From Parasponia andersonii (Eukaryota; Streptophyta; Magnoliopsida; Rosales; Cannabaceae): a DNA stretch of 64,000 nt. The notes under the pieces were generated by a model. It ran no database searches, was not told the DNA's origin, and saw only the letters and a program-made list of their open reading frames with translations. Below are positions 1 through 12,342 of this stretch, one piece after another. The position numbers and the translations under genes were made by a program. The DNA lies in the NCBI GenBank assembly GCA_002914805.1, contig JXTB01000115.1, forward strand, positions 1 through 64,000, read 5' to 3'. Position 1 is the stretch's first letter. Each line of letters starts with the position of its first letter.

Positions 1-496
1 TTATGAGAGAAGTCATTGAACAAGCCAATGTTAAATCATTTACCACAATAGTATGTAACCATATGTTTAATTAGTTCTTTTCTAATTTATAGTTTGATTG
101 ATAACTTTCTACTAAATAAAGTGTTTGAATTTGTAGTTTAATGGACAAAATTTCTATACAAAGAATGATATCAATAGACTTCTTGAAGAGTGAGTCGAAG
201 AACTAATACAATTTCTTATTTGAGGTTCTTAATCTTTGTTTATTTAAACTATATATAGTCTTTGATGATCATGTTAGTTTGGCTTAGAAAACTAATGTAT
301 ATATATACTTAGTTTATATAGACTATATGGATATGATTATGATCAAGTTATTATGTTAATTTAATATTAGTATGTAAATATATATTTATATTCCATTTTA
401 TTTCAAATATTTGGTGTATGTAATGAATTTGGATTACATTTATAAAATTCCAATGGGTAGTATAGACAAATACGTTATAAATACCCCCTAGAAATA
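1..496. other. AT-rich intergenic DNA at left edge
   Basis: No coding sequence, RNA gene or clear repeat was seen. It may be the inner part of the CACTA element whose terminal array follows, since no opposite end of that element is visible. Confidence 0.5.
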
Positions 497-896
497 TGTA
501 CCACGGCGCTTATAAGGCACCGAGAAAGATTTTATCTACCAAGGTACCTTAGAGGTGCCGTGAAAGACATTTTCTACGGCGCTTTTTAAGCGCATTGGTA
601 TCTAGATACCAAGGCGCATAACAGGCACCGTGGAAGATACCTTTCACGATGCCTCCAAGGCTCCTTGGTAAACATCTTCCACAGCGCTTTATAAGCACCT
701 TGGTATCTAAATACCAAGGCACGCGCCGTGGAAGATGCCTTTCAAGGCGCCTTGGTAGACCTTCCACGGTACCTTATAAGCGCCTTCGTAGCCAAGGCCT
801 ATCACGGCACCTACAACCAAGGCGCTTTTATGGGCGCCGTGAAAAGCCTTTCAATACACTTATAAAACGCCTTGAAAAACCTTTTTTGTTGTAATG
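497..896. mobile_element. CACTA (En/Spm-like) transposon terminus with GGCGC-rich subterminal array
   Basis: About 400 bp are built from alternating direct and inverted copies of short units containing GGCGC, CCACGG, CCTTGGTA and TATAAG, making many small hairpins. The array stops at 896 with TTTTTTGTTGTAATG, whose reverse complement begins CATTACAACAAAAAA, one base from the usual CACTACAA...AAAA start of plant CACTA elements. Dense short subterminal repeats, where the transposase binds, are typical of this superfamily. No transposase and no second end are visible, so the element is either truncated or continues left of the window. The family call is inferred from the terminus plus array. Confidence 0.6.
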
Positions 897-3800
897 GCAT
901 GTTAACCTCTAAATTTGAAGAATTGAGAATGAGAAGATGAAACATTATCTAAATACATTCATATTACAACATGTTGGTGAAAGAATATATTGGTGTTTAT
1001 TCGTTGGGTGTGGCCCCTTGGATGTAGGTTATCAAGAGATAACTGAACTAAGTAAAAATATCTTGTGTTATTTTTATAATTTTCGCAGTACCACCTCATG
1101 TAATTAATTAGAAATTAATTATATTCAGTAATACCTGATTAACGGATCTAACAGCTGCAATAATTGCATAAGTCTTGGTAGTCTACTATGAGTTAAAAAT
1201 TCAAAATCTTATTCTTAACCACAGTTACCAAACCATATGCTCTGCAATAACTTATTTATGTTAAATATTTGACAGTATATGACAAAAAGATAATTGTTGT
1301 AATAATTATATAAAGATAATTACTATATAAGTGAAAAATTCAAAAATAAAATTGTATAATAAATATAATTCATGGACTATTAATATGATTAACCGTAATT
1401 CAAAATTTTTACAAATTTTTTTTTAGCTAGTTTTATTTACCTACGAAGGGCCATTCGAGAAGGAAAAAATAAAAAGAAACTAATATTTAAACTTTTAAAA
1501 GGGCCGCATGCGACTTTTAGTGCGTGCTTAATTACTAGATATGCTGTATTTATAGCCAATAGCAAGGGTATGAACATCTCAAAAGCATTAGTGCTCTTAG
1601 CCGTGGCCATTTGCTAGCTGGCTAGACAAAATCCAAAATGGATCACATGCCTTAGCCTTGTAGATTGATATGCATTTTAACATTAATTTACTCAAGGATG
1701 AGATTAGCTGACGTTTAACCATATGATGTCTACAATCAGCTAGAAAATAGTTAAATTTTAAAAAAAGACCATAAATAAGGTTCAAACATCGGGACATGCC
1801 ATGTGCTAATTAGAAAAAAAAAATTCTATTCTGGAAATATATATATGCATACGCTGGCAATCGTACTCCTACTCTCCTACAACCTAAGACTATATGCTGA
1901 ATTAAAAAAATTATAAACATATATTATATAAAATTATTATTTGGTATCACAAAAGCCCTCAAGCCAGCTCATCATCCATGTAATAATGTTATCCAATTTT
2001 CTTCGTATCATCTACATTCTTTGTATTGAGCATACAGCTTAAGTCATGTATTGGACGCGATCAGATATGCATATCCGTTAAAAGTAATTTTTTTTCACTA
2101 ATCCGTAAGTATTCTTTTACCTATTACATAGTTATAATCTGAGTAATTAGAAAAAAATAATAAAATATATATTATTTAATATTTTTTCTTTTCATTTTTT
2201 TTCATTAATTGAACAAAATAATATCTATAAATAAATTTTAAAAAATACCTAAATTAGTGCTCATGTATATATTTTGCATATATATTCAACCGTAAGTAAA
2301 TAAAGATTAAAATAGAATATTAGAGAAAAACAATATATAAGTGTTATTCTTGAAACTATGGGTGTTAAAAAAAAACTTCACATCGTGAAAATTAGTCAAA
2401 TGGCATCACACCAAACACACCAAGCCTTGTGTTCCTTTTTTTTTTTTTTTCGTTCCCCTTCCACGTATATGGTTAATTTGGTGCGGTTTATAAAATCTTC
2501 AAACCGTTTAATGCAGTTTAACGAGCGGTTTGGAAAAAAAAAATGCAGTAAAAGTCCCACCACAAAATATCTTACAGGATTCTTAGTTATAGTTTTTTAT
2601 TAATTTTTGAAGTTTTGATTCAAACTTTTAGTTTTATAAATTATATTTTGATAACTAGAATGTGATGGATGTCTTTCTTAAGAAATATTTATTTGGAAAC
2701 AAAGAAATGATAAAATTTCAATTATTTAAATTAATTTGTCAAACCTGTCGCTTAATTTGTCAAGCTTAACTCTAAATCAAATTAGTCAAACTAAGGAAAC
2801 TAAATTGTACCACACCGTAAACGTAGGTGTGGTTTCCTTTAGTTTCTCATAATTGCTTCAAACCACACAGTTTGTGAATAGACATTAATTATGTATGCAG
2901 TTTGGCGCACCGAATAATGGATAAACTGATCAAATCGTAATGCGAACTGCCATATCTCTATTGGAAACTCTATCAAGAAAAAGAAACCAATCAAGTAACC
3001 AATAAAGTAAGTGACCTATTTTATAGATATATGCACATATATTGTCTTCACAAGAGTTTAAGACTATAAAACTTTATATCATGATGATATGAAAGAATTA
3101 AGTAAACACGATCGAGTACTAATTCATAATGCAAACATAAGAAAGAGGACGATCCGACTGTAAACTCAATGTCGCGTGAGAGACCCCACATGGATCATAA
3201 CCAACACATCAAATCTCAGTTTTTGATGGGCTTGTTTGGCTTGATTAAGATTCTAAGAGATATTCCACAGAAAAAGATGTAAAATCCAAGAGAGATATCA
3301 TAGAATTTCAATCATTCCCTAATTACCCCAGCTGGCATTATTGATCAGATATAAGATTTTCAAGCACTGGAATTGAATGATACGAAATTGAACAAGGAAT
3401 TACCTAGGCAACTCCAGATCATTATAAAAATTATTCGTTGGTATCGATACCAAATCTAATGTGGCTAATTTCATCAACTATAGTCTATGCATGTGGTACT
3501 CCACCGTAGTCCATATCTCCAGGGGGAATAAGGTCCTATTTTAGATCACTATTAAGTTCGAAGTATGAGACATCGATTTAATCCAATATTAATATTACAA
3601 GAATATCGAACTGAACATATGACAACTGAGATTCTACTTTTACCAACGCCACAAATTAGGGACAATAGGTCCTTTACTAGTCACACATATATAACCGAGA
3701 GATTAGTATACAAATTCCAGAAATTAAGCATATATACTTGAATATGATTAGGGGCATCAACAAAATATATTCCTAGTACATGCCCGTAATATATATATAT

Positions 3801-4591
3801 ATGCCCCGACTATAATGTCTCACTCAAAAAAATGAGGCACCAGCAATTTGGCAAATGAAAAATATTTTTCGAGGAGCGTGTGCACTGGAAAATTGTGTAC
3901 ATGGGCATTAGTGGTGCTGGACTTTGAATTTTAATTATAAAGAATTGATACAGTAATGATGATATTATTTTTTTTTAAAGGTATCATTATTCTTTTTCAA
4001 TAGAACACAAAAGCTCAAATTTGCATCTATGACGGACTATATATATTGTTTGTATGTATCAAATCTATATGAAAAGCTTTGAACGCATTCTTACCTTTTG
4101 TTGTTATCTTTTTATTTTCTTTGCTGTGCATGCGTGCGCTAGCTCCCACTAAATATTTAGCCAAAGAAAAAAAAAAGGTAGAAAAAACAAAACAGGAAAA
4201 GACAATAAAGAGAAGAAAACAATGTGCAGATCATCAATTTAATTATGTATATATATATATATATGCACTGAAAAAATAATTGTATAAATAAATTGTCTAA
4301 GATTTAGCCAGCATCTTAGGTCCTTTTTTGTTCTGCTCAAAGCATAGAGACGTGCCAAGTTGAAAAAAATTCCAAGCTAGAATCGTAGGAACACACAATA
4401 TTCTTCGAGTCGGAGAAATCAGAACAAAAGAAACACCGATAGATATATTCTTGTAGCTAGTCTAAGTCTAAATATTGTCGATATCCAATGGTAATTAGTT
4501 GGAATATAGAATTTCCGGAAGTACTTCAAATTTATAATTAATTGAAATATAATTTACTCTTCTGCTTTTTTTTTTCGTGGAAAACCATATA
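897..4591. other. Intergenic DNA without recognised genes
   Basis: AT-rich sequence with homopolymer runs and short TA repeats. Possible reading frames are short, low-complexity and unlike any protein I know. One dispersed repeat (1149-1390) lies inside. Nothing else could be supported. Confidence 0.6.
1149..1390. repeat. Dispersed repeat, copy 1 (partner at 56307-56555)
   Basis: This block aligns by eye with 56307-56555 in the same orientation. Shared landmarks in the same order are 'aagtctt.gtagtctac', 'gttaaaaattca', 'ccaaacc', 'taatgactta'-like and 'ttgt.a.aataattatata'. The two differ at many positions, so they are old. No terminal inverted repeats or target duplication were found; family unknown. 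Confidence 0.55.
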
Positions 4592-4599
4592 TATCACCG

Positions 4600-5417
4600 T
4601 AGGGTTGATAATTCGTATCCACAAGTCATATTTGTGTCATGTCAATGTACGTATATAACTAATAAATACTTAACTCAAACACAACTAATTTACTAAATGA
4701 GTCAGAAATTTTGACATAAACATAACTCATTTATAAACGAGTTGACACGATATGATCTTTGTAACCCATTTATTAAATAGATCATATTGACACGTGACTC
4801 GCGACCCGCGAATATGACCTTTTTAATAAAGAGCTTTAAAGAAATATAACCAAATTTTGAGCATAATTCAAGTAAATATCCTTTTTATCAAATATTATAG
4901 CAAAATATCTAGTATATATATTTATATATCAAGTGTAAAATTTTATATACTAAGTATAAAAAATTATATGCTCAATATATTCAATACAATAACTGAAATT
5001 AGTAGATAACAAAATATGTTATCTACCAAGTGTAAAAATATATATACTTAGACATTTAGCTATAAAATTTAAAAAGTGGACATCTACTTAATTAAATTTA
5101 AAATATTAGTCATCTATCTAAAAATCTCTTTAAAATAAACGAGTCAGAAATTGTAATATGACACGATATGATCCGTTTACTAAATAAGTTATTTTCGTAT
5201 TAGTGGGTTCAATCTGAACACGACTCATTAATTAAATAAATCAATATCTCTAACCTAAACACAGCATCAACACGATTAAATTAAATCCAAATCTGTTAAT
5301 TTTGTACAGATTTTAAATCGTATTATTATTGTGTCAACAAATTTTAAGTCGTGTCGTTGTTGTGTTACAAATTACTAATCTGTACAGCCGTTTATAAGAT
5401 ACAAATTGCCAACCCTG
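4600..5417. mobile_element. hAT-like non-autonomous DNA transposon, 818 bp
   Basis: The left end TAGGGTTGATAATTCGTATC and the right end, read in reverse complement as CAGGGTTGGCAATTTGTATC, form terminal inverted repeats. They are flanked by 8-bp direct repeats TATCACCG (4592-4599) and TATTACCG (5418-5425), matching 7 of 8. An 8-bp target duplication and a T/C-AGGG terminus are hAT features. The interior is rich in short inverted words (GACACGA, ACGAGT) and has no transposase. A different dispersed repeat sits inside. Confidence 0.75.
4846..5110. repeat. Dispersed repeat inside the hAT element, copy 1 (partner at 25696-25960)
   Basis: It shares an ordered run of words with 25696-25960, including 'aaatttt.ggc/gcataatt.aagtaaat', 'tatcaaatattatag.aaaatat', 'atttagctataaaatttt' and 'ggacatctat'. 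The hAT sequence continues on both sides, so this repeat apparently entered the hAT element after it had settled. Superfamily not determined. Confidence 0.55.
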
Positions 5418-5425
5418 TATTACCG

Positions 5426-6955
5426 TTTACATGATGCAAATGGGGTCCAGTACTGTCTCGACATGCAGAGGCGCCTCAGTACCACTTGCTAATTCTTATT
5501 TTGATGCACCCCAGCTAGCTATAGCTCTCCTCTAAATTCTTACGAGTACTTACATTATTGAACAAATTTTATATTCTTGGCTCATGATTTGATTTGATTT
5601 TATTTGCTCTCAAATTATCATGACCCTGATATTGTTCAATACATGACTCCCAATTCCGAATTTTATATATTCTCTAACGATTTATGAATAGACGTACTAA
5701 AACCAATATTGTGTTGGTTTAGCCTACCAATATAATCTTACTGCTTATAACAGATTGACAATATATATTATTAATTTGTACTCGTTGTTTGAGGGAGTTT
5801 TAAGTAAGAACTATCAAAAGGCAATAACATGTTGGTGAATTGTTTGGAAGAATTTAAAAGTACCAGTACTACTTTTTTCTGAGATATTCAAAAATCCTAA
5901 AGACTGAACAAGAACATTATTCTATAAATCCAACGACCTACCAAATCGATTATTGTATATATCAAAACACCCGCCAATTCATTATTTTTTCAGAGAATCT
6001 ACCAATTTAATATTATCTTAATCCATTCCCTTAATTGAGCTTATTGAGCTTTTCACATTGCTAATTATATATAATATTTTCTTGAAAGAATTATTAGTGG
6101 ACATTTCATAAGAATTTCTGGCTTCATCTCCAGGACAGTAAAGTTCAAGAGAGACCAACTTTGAGATGTATTTTAAGCTTTTCTTTTTATTCGTGTAAAG
6201 TATTAATTAAATTCAAAATTTTATATCATATCAGGTAAGTAGGCAGTAGAAAGGTATTATATACATAGGGGACCAGGGTCCATCGACATCCTGTCCCACT
6301 GGGATAATATTATATTGTTGTATGTCAAGGTATGCACCTTCCTAAATTATCGATCCACATCAATCGTGTTTCATTTCTATCATATGGAATGTCCAAACTA
6401 GAAAAAGATTAAGATAAATCCCAATTCCTAAAAGGTTATAATATAATCACTATATATCTTGATCCACACAAACAAGGTTTTCCTTTATAGTCTAAGATAT
6501 TATATAGTATAAATCATATGGGTTATATAAGATCACTCCTTTTAAGCTAAAGATACCCGCAGACATGAACTAGACAGGTATCAGCATCCACGTTCCAAAA
6601 AAAAAAAAAAAAAAAAAGAACACTACTGTTTACAGCTCATCAGGAGCAACAATGGAATACCCAGTTGCCGAAATGTGGCTTAGAAAGTATGATTCACCAT
6701 TTTCATTTCCTTTGCTTTGTTTTTTTGTTCTGTTTGCTTATATTTCTCGACTTTAATGGCTGCCGACAAAAGGGTACTCACTCCCTCCTTTAGCCAATAA
6801 ATAACAAAACACACTTACTATTTCTGATAACGAAATAGTTTCTAACTCCGGCTCAGATCCATGCACCGATCGGCATGTTTATATTATGATCTTCAGATTC
6901 AACTTTAACTTGCTTAAGAATTGTATGCGCTTAACTAGAGGAACTAAGAATTCAA
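5426..6955. other. Intergenic DNA
   Basis: AT-rich, with an A-run at about 6597-6616. No gene, RNA or transposon end recognised. Confidence 0.5.
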
Positions 6956-7198
6956 ATGTGTCCGTACATTGAGACCCCCGCGGTCTTGGCCCTTAGATTT
7001 AACTTTTTGAATGAGTTTTTCTCTAATAGGAGTTGGGTTTCTACTAACCAATTCATGTTGGAAGTGATTTTCCATAACAAGATGATGCAGTGCGGTTGTT
7101 TAACAAAAGACTCTTCAATGGCCTCTGGTACATTTGTACCCTTTTATGCAGGTCTAGACATCAGCCTTCGTTATGAGATTCTTAGAATGATAGAATAA
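6956..7198 (+). pseudogene. Fragment of a MUR3-like xyloglucan galactosyltransferase (GT47, exostosin family)
   Basis: An 80-codon stretch reads like the middle to late part of plant MUR3/KATAMARI-type GT47 enzymes, which add galactose to xyloglucan in the Golgi. Recognisable family words are [23 protein letters not shown] and [11 protein letters not shown], corresponding to the family's T-N-Q-F-x-L-E-V-I-F-H and V-P-F-Y-A-G-L-D blocks. The following family block (R-Y-L-W and onward) is lost: the frame runs into a stop soon after. No N-terminal membrane anchor, no upstream exostosin sequence and no flanking exons were found. Full-length relatives have about 450-600 residues, so this is a small gene relic. 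The family call rests on remembered motifs, not on a search. Confidence 0.65.
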
Positions 7199-7732
7199 TG
7201 CTAAATAAATACCGTATGACGTGTTAGTTCAATAAATACCGAATGATGTGTTGGTGTATTATTTATTAAGTATAATTACATTTTAAGTAAAACCGATATG
7301 CGACTGAATTAATTAATTAAAATCAACTAATAATAGAATTATTTCTCGTATGGTGTCCACACCATAAAATTGCTTAGAATGATAAGCTGCTGATTTTGGG
7401 TGAACTAGGTTTTAAACACTACCAACTCTTACAAATATAGTATTTCTAAAGTTTGGCTTTTAATATATAGCAGCTAATAAAAAATGATACCAATCTAGTA
7501 GTTTTCTATCCTAAATATCCGAAAATTACAACTAAAATTTTATAAAAATTACGACTAAATCATAGGACCCTAAAAAAAGAAAGAAAGATACGAGATGTGT
7601 GGAAAAAAGTGAGAACAAAATATAGAACCATTCTCATATATCGGAGCAAAGATCGTGAACATTCTCCAGTGATTGGCCAAAAGATAATTATGTGATATTA
7701 AAAAAAAAAAGGGAAAGAACTAGTTCATAAAT

Positions 7733-8056
7733 ATAATCAACTAGTTACTTAGCTTAAGGGAAAAAAAAACTAGTTTCATTCCTCAACTCTAAGCAAAATA
7801 ATCAACTAATTCCAATTCCAAGGTTCTAATTCAAGTGACTAGTTTATTATTTTCTTTAATTGTTATGACTAGTTTCAATTTGATAAAGACAACCAACTAG
7901 TTACTAAATCTAGGGTAAAAAAAATCAATTGTAATTTAATAAAAATAATCAACTAGTTACTAAGTCCAAAGAAGATAATCAACTAGTTACTAAGTCTAAA
8001 GAATATAATCAATTAGTAAAGAAGATTAAAAACTAGGTAAGTAAGATAATCAATTA
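7733..8056. repeat. Degenerate AT-rich minisatellite
   Basis: A unit close to AATCAACTAGTTACTAAGTC, followed by A-rich spacer such as TAAAGAAGAT, recurs about eight times with variable spacing and decay. The word CAACTAGTTACT or a close variant is the most conserved part. Units vary in length, so this is an old, imperfect tandem array rather than regularly spaced repeats. Confidence 0.6.
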
Positions 8057-8059
8057 GTA

Positions 8060-9200
8060 TCACGTGAAATACACATACACATAATTATTGCAAGTACAAG
8101 GATCGTAAATAAGTAATAAAATGATAAGAGAGTTATCGATCTCACGAGGAATTGAGTATTAAATTATAACTCAGTATTGTGATTATCATAACCTAACTTC
8201 ATTTAGGCAATTCTAATATATTGTGAACATTAAATAAACTAATAACTAAAATAATAAACAAATAAAATAAATTATCAAATGAAAAATTAAGGAAACAACA
8301 TTTAATAGTAACCTAAGGGTTTGATTTTACCCAAACTATCAACTATGTCCTTTAATTATCAATTCAATTCTAATAATTTTTTTCTTGTTTATAAGCTAAG
8401 AACCCTATGTTATTTTTACTCCCTCTATTGAGTGCCGAGTAACAATTAATTCTAAATTCTAATTCCAAAATCTCTATTCAAAATTACCAAAATAAGAATT
8501 CACTGAGTTCTATAGTTTTTTATGCATTGGCTTCAAAGGAATTATAAATCCTCTTGAATTCTACAAAATCCTAAGTTGTGTTATTCTATAGTTATATCTA
8601 AAATCCCATCTCTCGAGTGTCGGATTCTAAAAACTAAATCATCCAACTAGTAGATAATTAATTGAGAAGTATTAAGAATAAAATAACACAAATAAACTAT
8701 GCAAAAATCTCATAAAAACTAAATTGAAATTGAAAACATAGTATCAAGTAAATGCTACATCATTTATTTAGACAAAATATCTAGTTCATGATTAAAAGAG
8801 ATAAAAAGAAAGCAAAAATCATAAACATAATGGAAGAGAAGAGAAAGAAAAAACTCTTTCGAATTTAATGAATTTCTCTCCAAGTGGTTCTCTCATCTCC
8901 CCTTGCTTCTTCTCGTTCTCTTGCTTCTTTTATATCTCTTCCTTTTTTTTCATAGGTTTTTAGCAGCCAAGGGCCTCTAGAAATGCCCCCAAGTTGCACC
9001 TAAAGTCATTCCCAAGTTGTAGACGGGGTTGTGTCACGACACTCTTGAAATTTGCTAGCTACGAGGTGACAGAAATTGTGGGACTGCCGAGTAGCATTGT
9101 CGTGCCTATCTTGCTGGTTTGAAGGATGAGTGCTGAGCGCTACTACGCTCAGCTTGCTAGTTTGTAAGAAGGGTGTTGAGCGTTGCGGTATAAAAAATAT
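8060..9200 (-). mobile_element. Probable decayed Ty3/gypsy (Athila/Tat-like) LTR remnant
   Basis: The block from about 8075 (short tandem-like words, then 'gagagttatcgatctcacgag') has the same layout as the start of the LTR at 27999 ('gagttgagtatcgtctccacag'). It is followed by a long AT-rich stretch, a pyrimidine tract and a GC-richer end near 9190. No clean ends or target duplications were found. Treated as a fossil; family by resemblance only. Confidence 0.35.
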
Positions 9201-9202
9201 AT

Positions 9203-9903
9203 TGTTAAGCTAAATTAGACAAATAAGGTATTGAAGAATAAGAGAATGGTTATTTTAGGAATATTGTTATTTCTATTATTAATTATGTTTTATTTAATTA
9301 TTAGATTTTATTTAATTTTGAGTAACTAGTTTCATATTTCCCATTTATCTGTGTTTCTAGAAGATACTAGTTTCCTAATTTTATCTAAGAGCTTCTCTAA
9401 AAATAAGTTCTTCTATTACTATTATTTTTAGAACTTTATTAATGGTATATAAACTATTCAGAAATTCTTTCTCTAATATTCTTTCTCTATCTCTAAAGTT
9501 TTTCCTCTTTGTCTAAATTCTTCTTTCTAAATCTCTCTCTTTCTCTTTTTAGCCTCATTTCTTCTAAATTCTCACTCTTACTTTACATCATTTGGTATTA
9601 GAGTTAGGCTCAATTTTTTTTACCTGATTCATTTTCTTCGTCTTAAATTTCTTTTTTTTTTTTCTCTTCTTTCTCCTATATCTTCTAAATTCTCACTATT
9701 GTTTTACATTATAGGGTTATTTTGAATATATCAAGATGTCTTTTATAACACACTAAAATTTCAAATTATTCCAATGAGTTTAGGAGGGTTAAAAAAGGAA
9801 AACTAAAGTTTCTCAAACCATAAATTGGACATTGAAAACTTCCAAATTTGGTTATTAGATCTCGAACTTAAGTAAAGTTGAGTTTTAGACACTCTAAATA
9901 ATA
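9203..9903 (+). mobile_element. Fragment of a Ty1/copia-like element: LTR plus primer-binding site
   Basis: A candidate LTR runs from TGTTAAGC (9203) to about 9590, with a TATATAAAC promoter-like box near 9446 and a pyrimidine-rich leader. It is followed at once by TTTGGTATTAGAGTTAGGCTC-like sequence, close to the initiator-Met tRNA primer site usual in plant copia elements. The internal region is cut by the MULE at 9904 and no coding part remains. A broken fossil. Confidence 0.5.
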
Positions 9904-10990
9904 GGGAAATTGATATGGCTACTTGTAATTAGGGGAAAAATAACTTTTTTAGTTAACTTTTTGAAAATGACTGTTGTAGTTGTAAAAAATAACTTTTGTA
10001 GTTGTATTTTGGAGAGAGAAAAAATGGTATTCTAATTTAATCTTCATGACACTTATCAATATTTCACTCAAAAATTGTCCAATTTTCCCACCTTTTCTTT
10101 ACTTTTCCCCTCTTTTTTTTTTTTTTCATTATTTCCCTCCTAATACATACTACCCTTCCTGCCAAAATCAGATTCGACCATCTATTTCTTTCTCTTCTCC
10201 CTAAACTCAGATTCAACTATCTCTCTCTGTTTCTCTCTTCTCTTCAACTCAAATCCGCCCATCTCTCTCTTTTGCATGCATATTTCTCTCTTCGTTTCAA
10301 CTCGAAGAAAATTGTCCACTACCCAGGTGTGTCTTTGGGTTTAGCTAGAATCTTCTCTGGCTATCTCGCATTCTGGTTCAAATCCATTTTCCTCTATTCT
10401 TATTTGGTATTAAAACTAAGTAGGTAGTGGTTGTATAAGATCATAAGTTAGGATCTAGTGACTAAGATGATAAAAAATAGATTTACTTAAAATATTTGAC
10501 AAGTATTGAAAGGAAAAGTAAGATTTTGTGTCACGAATGTATGTTGCCAGTCACAAATATATATTTGAACATGATACATAGAAATATATCTATGATAGCA
10601 TTAATATTTTGCGCAATTGTTTGTCAGTATTTTGTGACAATTGTAGATTTTCATAATGTATCGTTATACCTTAATAACATTATGATTGGAAGTAGGCTGA
10701 ATTTATGAGAGTACCTTTTGTGATTAGAATGTGTTACAAATTTTATGACACTTTGTCTGATCCCTTGTCTGTGTTTATTTTCCACAATTAATAACTTCGG
10801 ATATAGAAGTAGTAAAAATTTTGTGACTGGTTGTCATAAGTGTGAGAGATATGGTCATAATTTTTTGAAAATAATCAAAATTATAAACTAATTTGTGACT
10901 GGTTGTCACAATTTTGTGACTGATTGTCACAGTTTCTTTTAATTATAAACTAACGTTGTTATTATTATTATTATTATTATTATTTTGCAG

Positions 10991-11313
10991 ATACGAGTAG
11001 TATTGTTGTTTTTTTCAATTATAATGGTAGGTGGGATAACAATAACATTTATCAGGGAATGAAAATTACCGGTATTTTGGTTTCTAACGGAGCAACCTAT
11101 GTCAGTTTGTTAGAAACTATGTTTGAGGCTATAGAGTTGAGACCTGAACACTATATGATAGAGATGAAATATATTATTGATGTGAGACTTTGTCTTGTAA
11201 AGACTAATAATGATCATTCTATTAAAGTTTATACGGAGCTAAAAAGAAAGAAAGTTGACAAGACTAAGTTTCTGCTTTGTATAGATATAATTAACGAATC
11301 AATGACAATGTAA
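10991..11313 (+). pseudogene. MURA-type transposase N-terminal relic
   Basis: After a TTTTGCAG acceptor-like site, an open frame runs to the stop near 11311. It begins with V-V-F-F-N-Y-N-G-R-W-D and continues M-K-I-T-G-I-L-V-S-N-G-A-T-Y-V-S-L-L. Plant MuDR/MULE transposases start with the same pattern: a hydrophobic strand, 'Y-x-G-x-W', then 'G-x-x-V-p-x-x-a-T-Y-x-x-L-v' and 'I-x-Y'. The frame stops after about 105 codons; the MULE catalytic D-D-E domain (usually several hundred residues further on) and SWIM zinc finger are missing. It lies within matched MULE ends, which supports the assignment. An upstream untranslated exon and intron are possible but unproven. Confidence 0.65.
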
Positions 11314-12275
11314 GGAATATTTATGCCACCCAGTCTTGTACGACCTTTACAAATGTAAAAATAGGCACAATATTTGTGACTCTAAGCCATAAACATTGTG
11401 CCTATCTTACAAATAAAGTTATGTATTCATATTGGCTAATAATGACTAAGTAATAGTTTTCAAATAATGCCTAACAATGCCAATAATTCACACAAAATTT
11501 ATATGAAGCACCATAACTTATAGTCATAGATTACCTGAGAGTACTCCACATCTATGACTTGTAGTTACAAATTTTGTGATATTTACACATTTGTGACTAG
11601 TCGTCATATGTAACTCATGTAAGATAGGAATTTGCAAAAATAAAACAATGCAATCTTCCCTACCTTCTAGAATCATTTATGGTTTTAAAATCAAATGCAA
11701 ATAATCAAAATTTGTGGTTCATAATAATAGCTAAAAATGCTTCTAATTCATACGATCTAATATTCACATGAGAAACTATACCATAAAAATAAGTACTCAA
11801 ATATGTGTGATTGTAGGTCACACAAATATGACAACCATAGTATTACAAAAGTTAAAATAAATAATCTAATCTCTGACTATAAGTCACAAAATTTGTGCCA
11901 TTGGAATATTTTTTTTTCCTACAATGCACATATATTTACTTCCAACATGAAATTCTAAAAATGAGATATGAAATGCAATCTCCCAACAACATTCAAAATT
12001 TCTTTACAAAAAATAAATAATCTACCTACTACATTCAGAAATTACAAATTCGGGACTTAAGATTTTTACCATCATAAATGCAATCTCCAAATACACAAAT
12101 TTTCCTTATCCAAAATCATCAAACACAGAAAATAGGATATTCTTACATTTTTTTTTCTTCGACCTCTTGCTTTTTCACCTTCTCTTCTTTCACCTCTTTC
12201 TTTTTCACTTTCTCCTTCGGCTTCTTTATCGTCGTTTTGGTTACTAGTGTAGATACACGAAAAGATGAGGATTTT

Positions 12276-12277
<2 letters not shown>

Positions 12278-12340
<63 letters not shown>
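12278..12340. repeat. (CT)n microsatellite
   Basis: About 31 uninterrupted CT units inside the MULE. It produces spurious open frames in several phases (RERERE or SLSLSL peptides). A short minus-strand frame starting at 12461 with M-A-K-T-Q-W runs into it; I could not assign a function to that frame. Confidence 0.95.

Positions 12341-12342
<2 letters not shown>

Noticed and set aside
549-894. Open frames of 72-81 codons on both strands
   Set aside because: They come from the GGCGC hairpin array of the CACTA end; arginine-rich peptides without family resemblance.
7733-8056. CRISPR-like array
   Set aside because: Repeat units and spacing are irregular and decayed, and the window is eukaryotic nuclear DNA.
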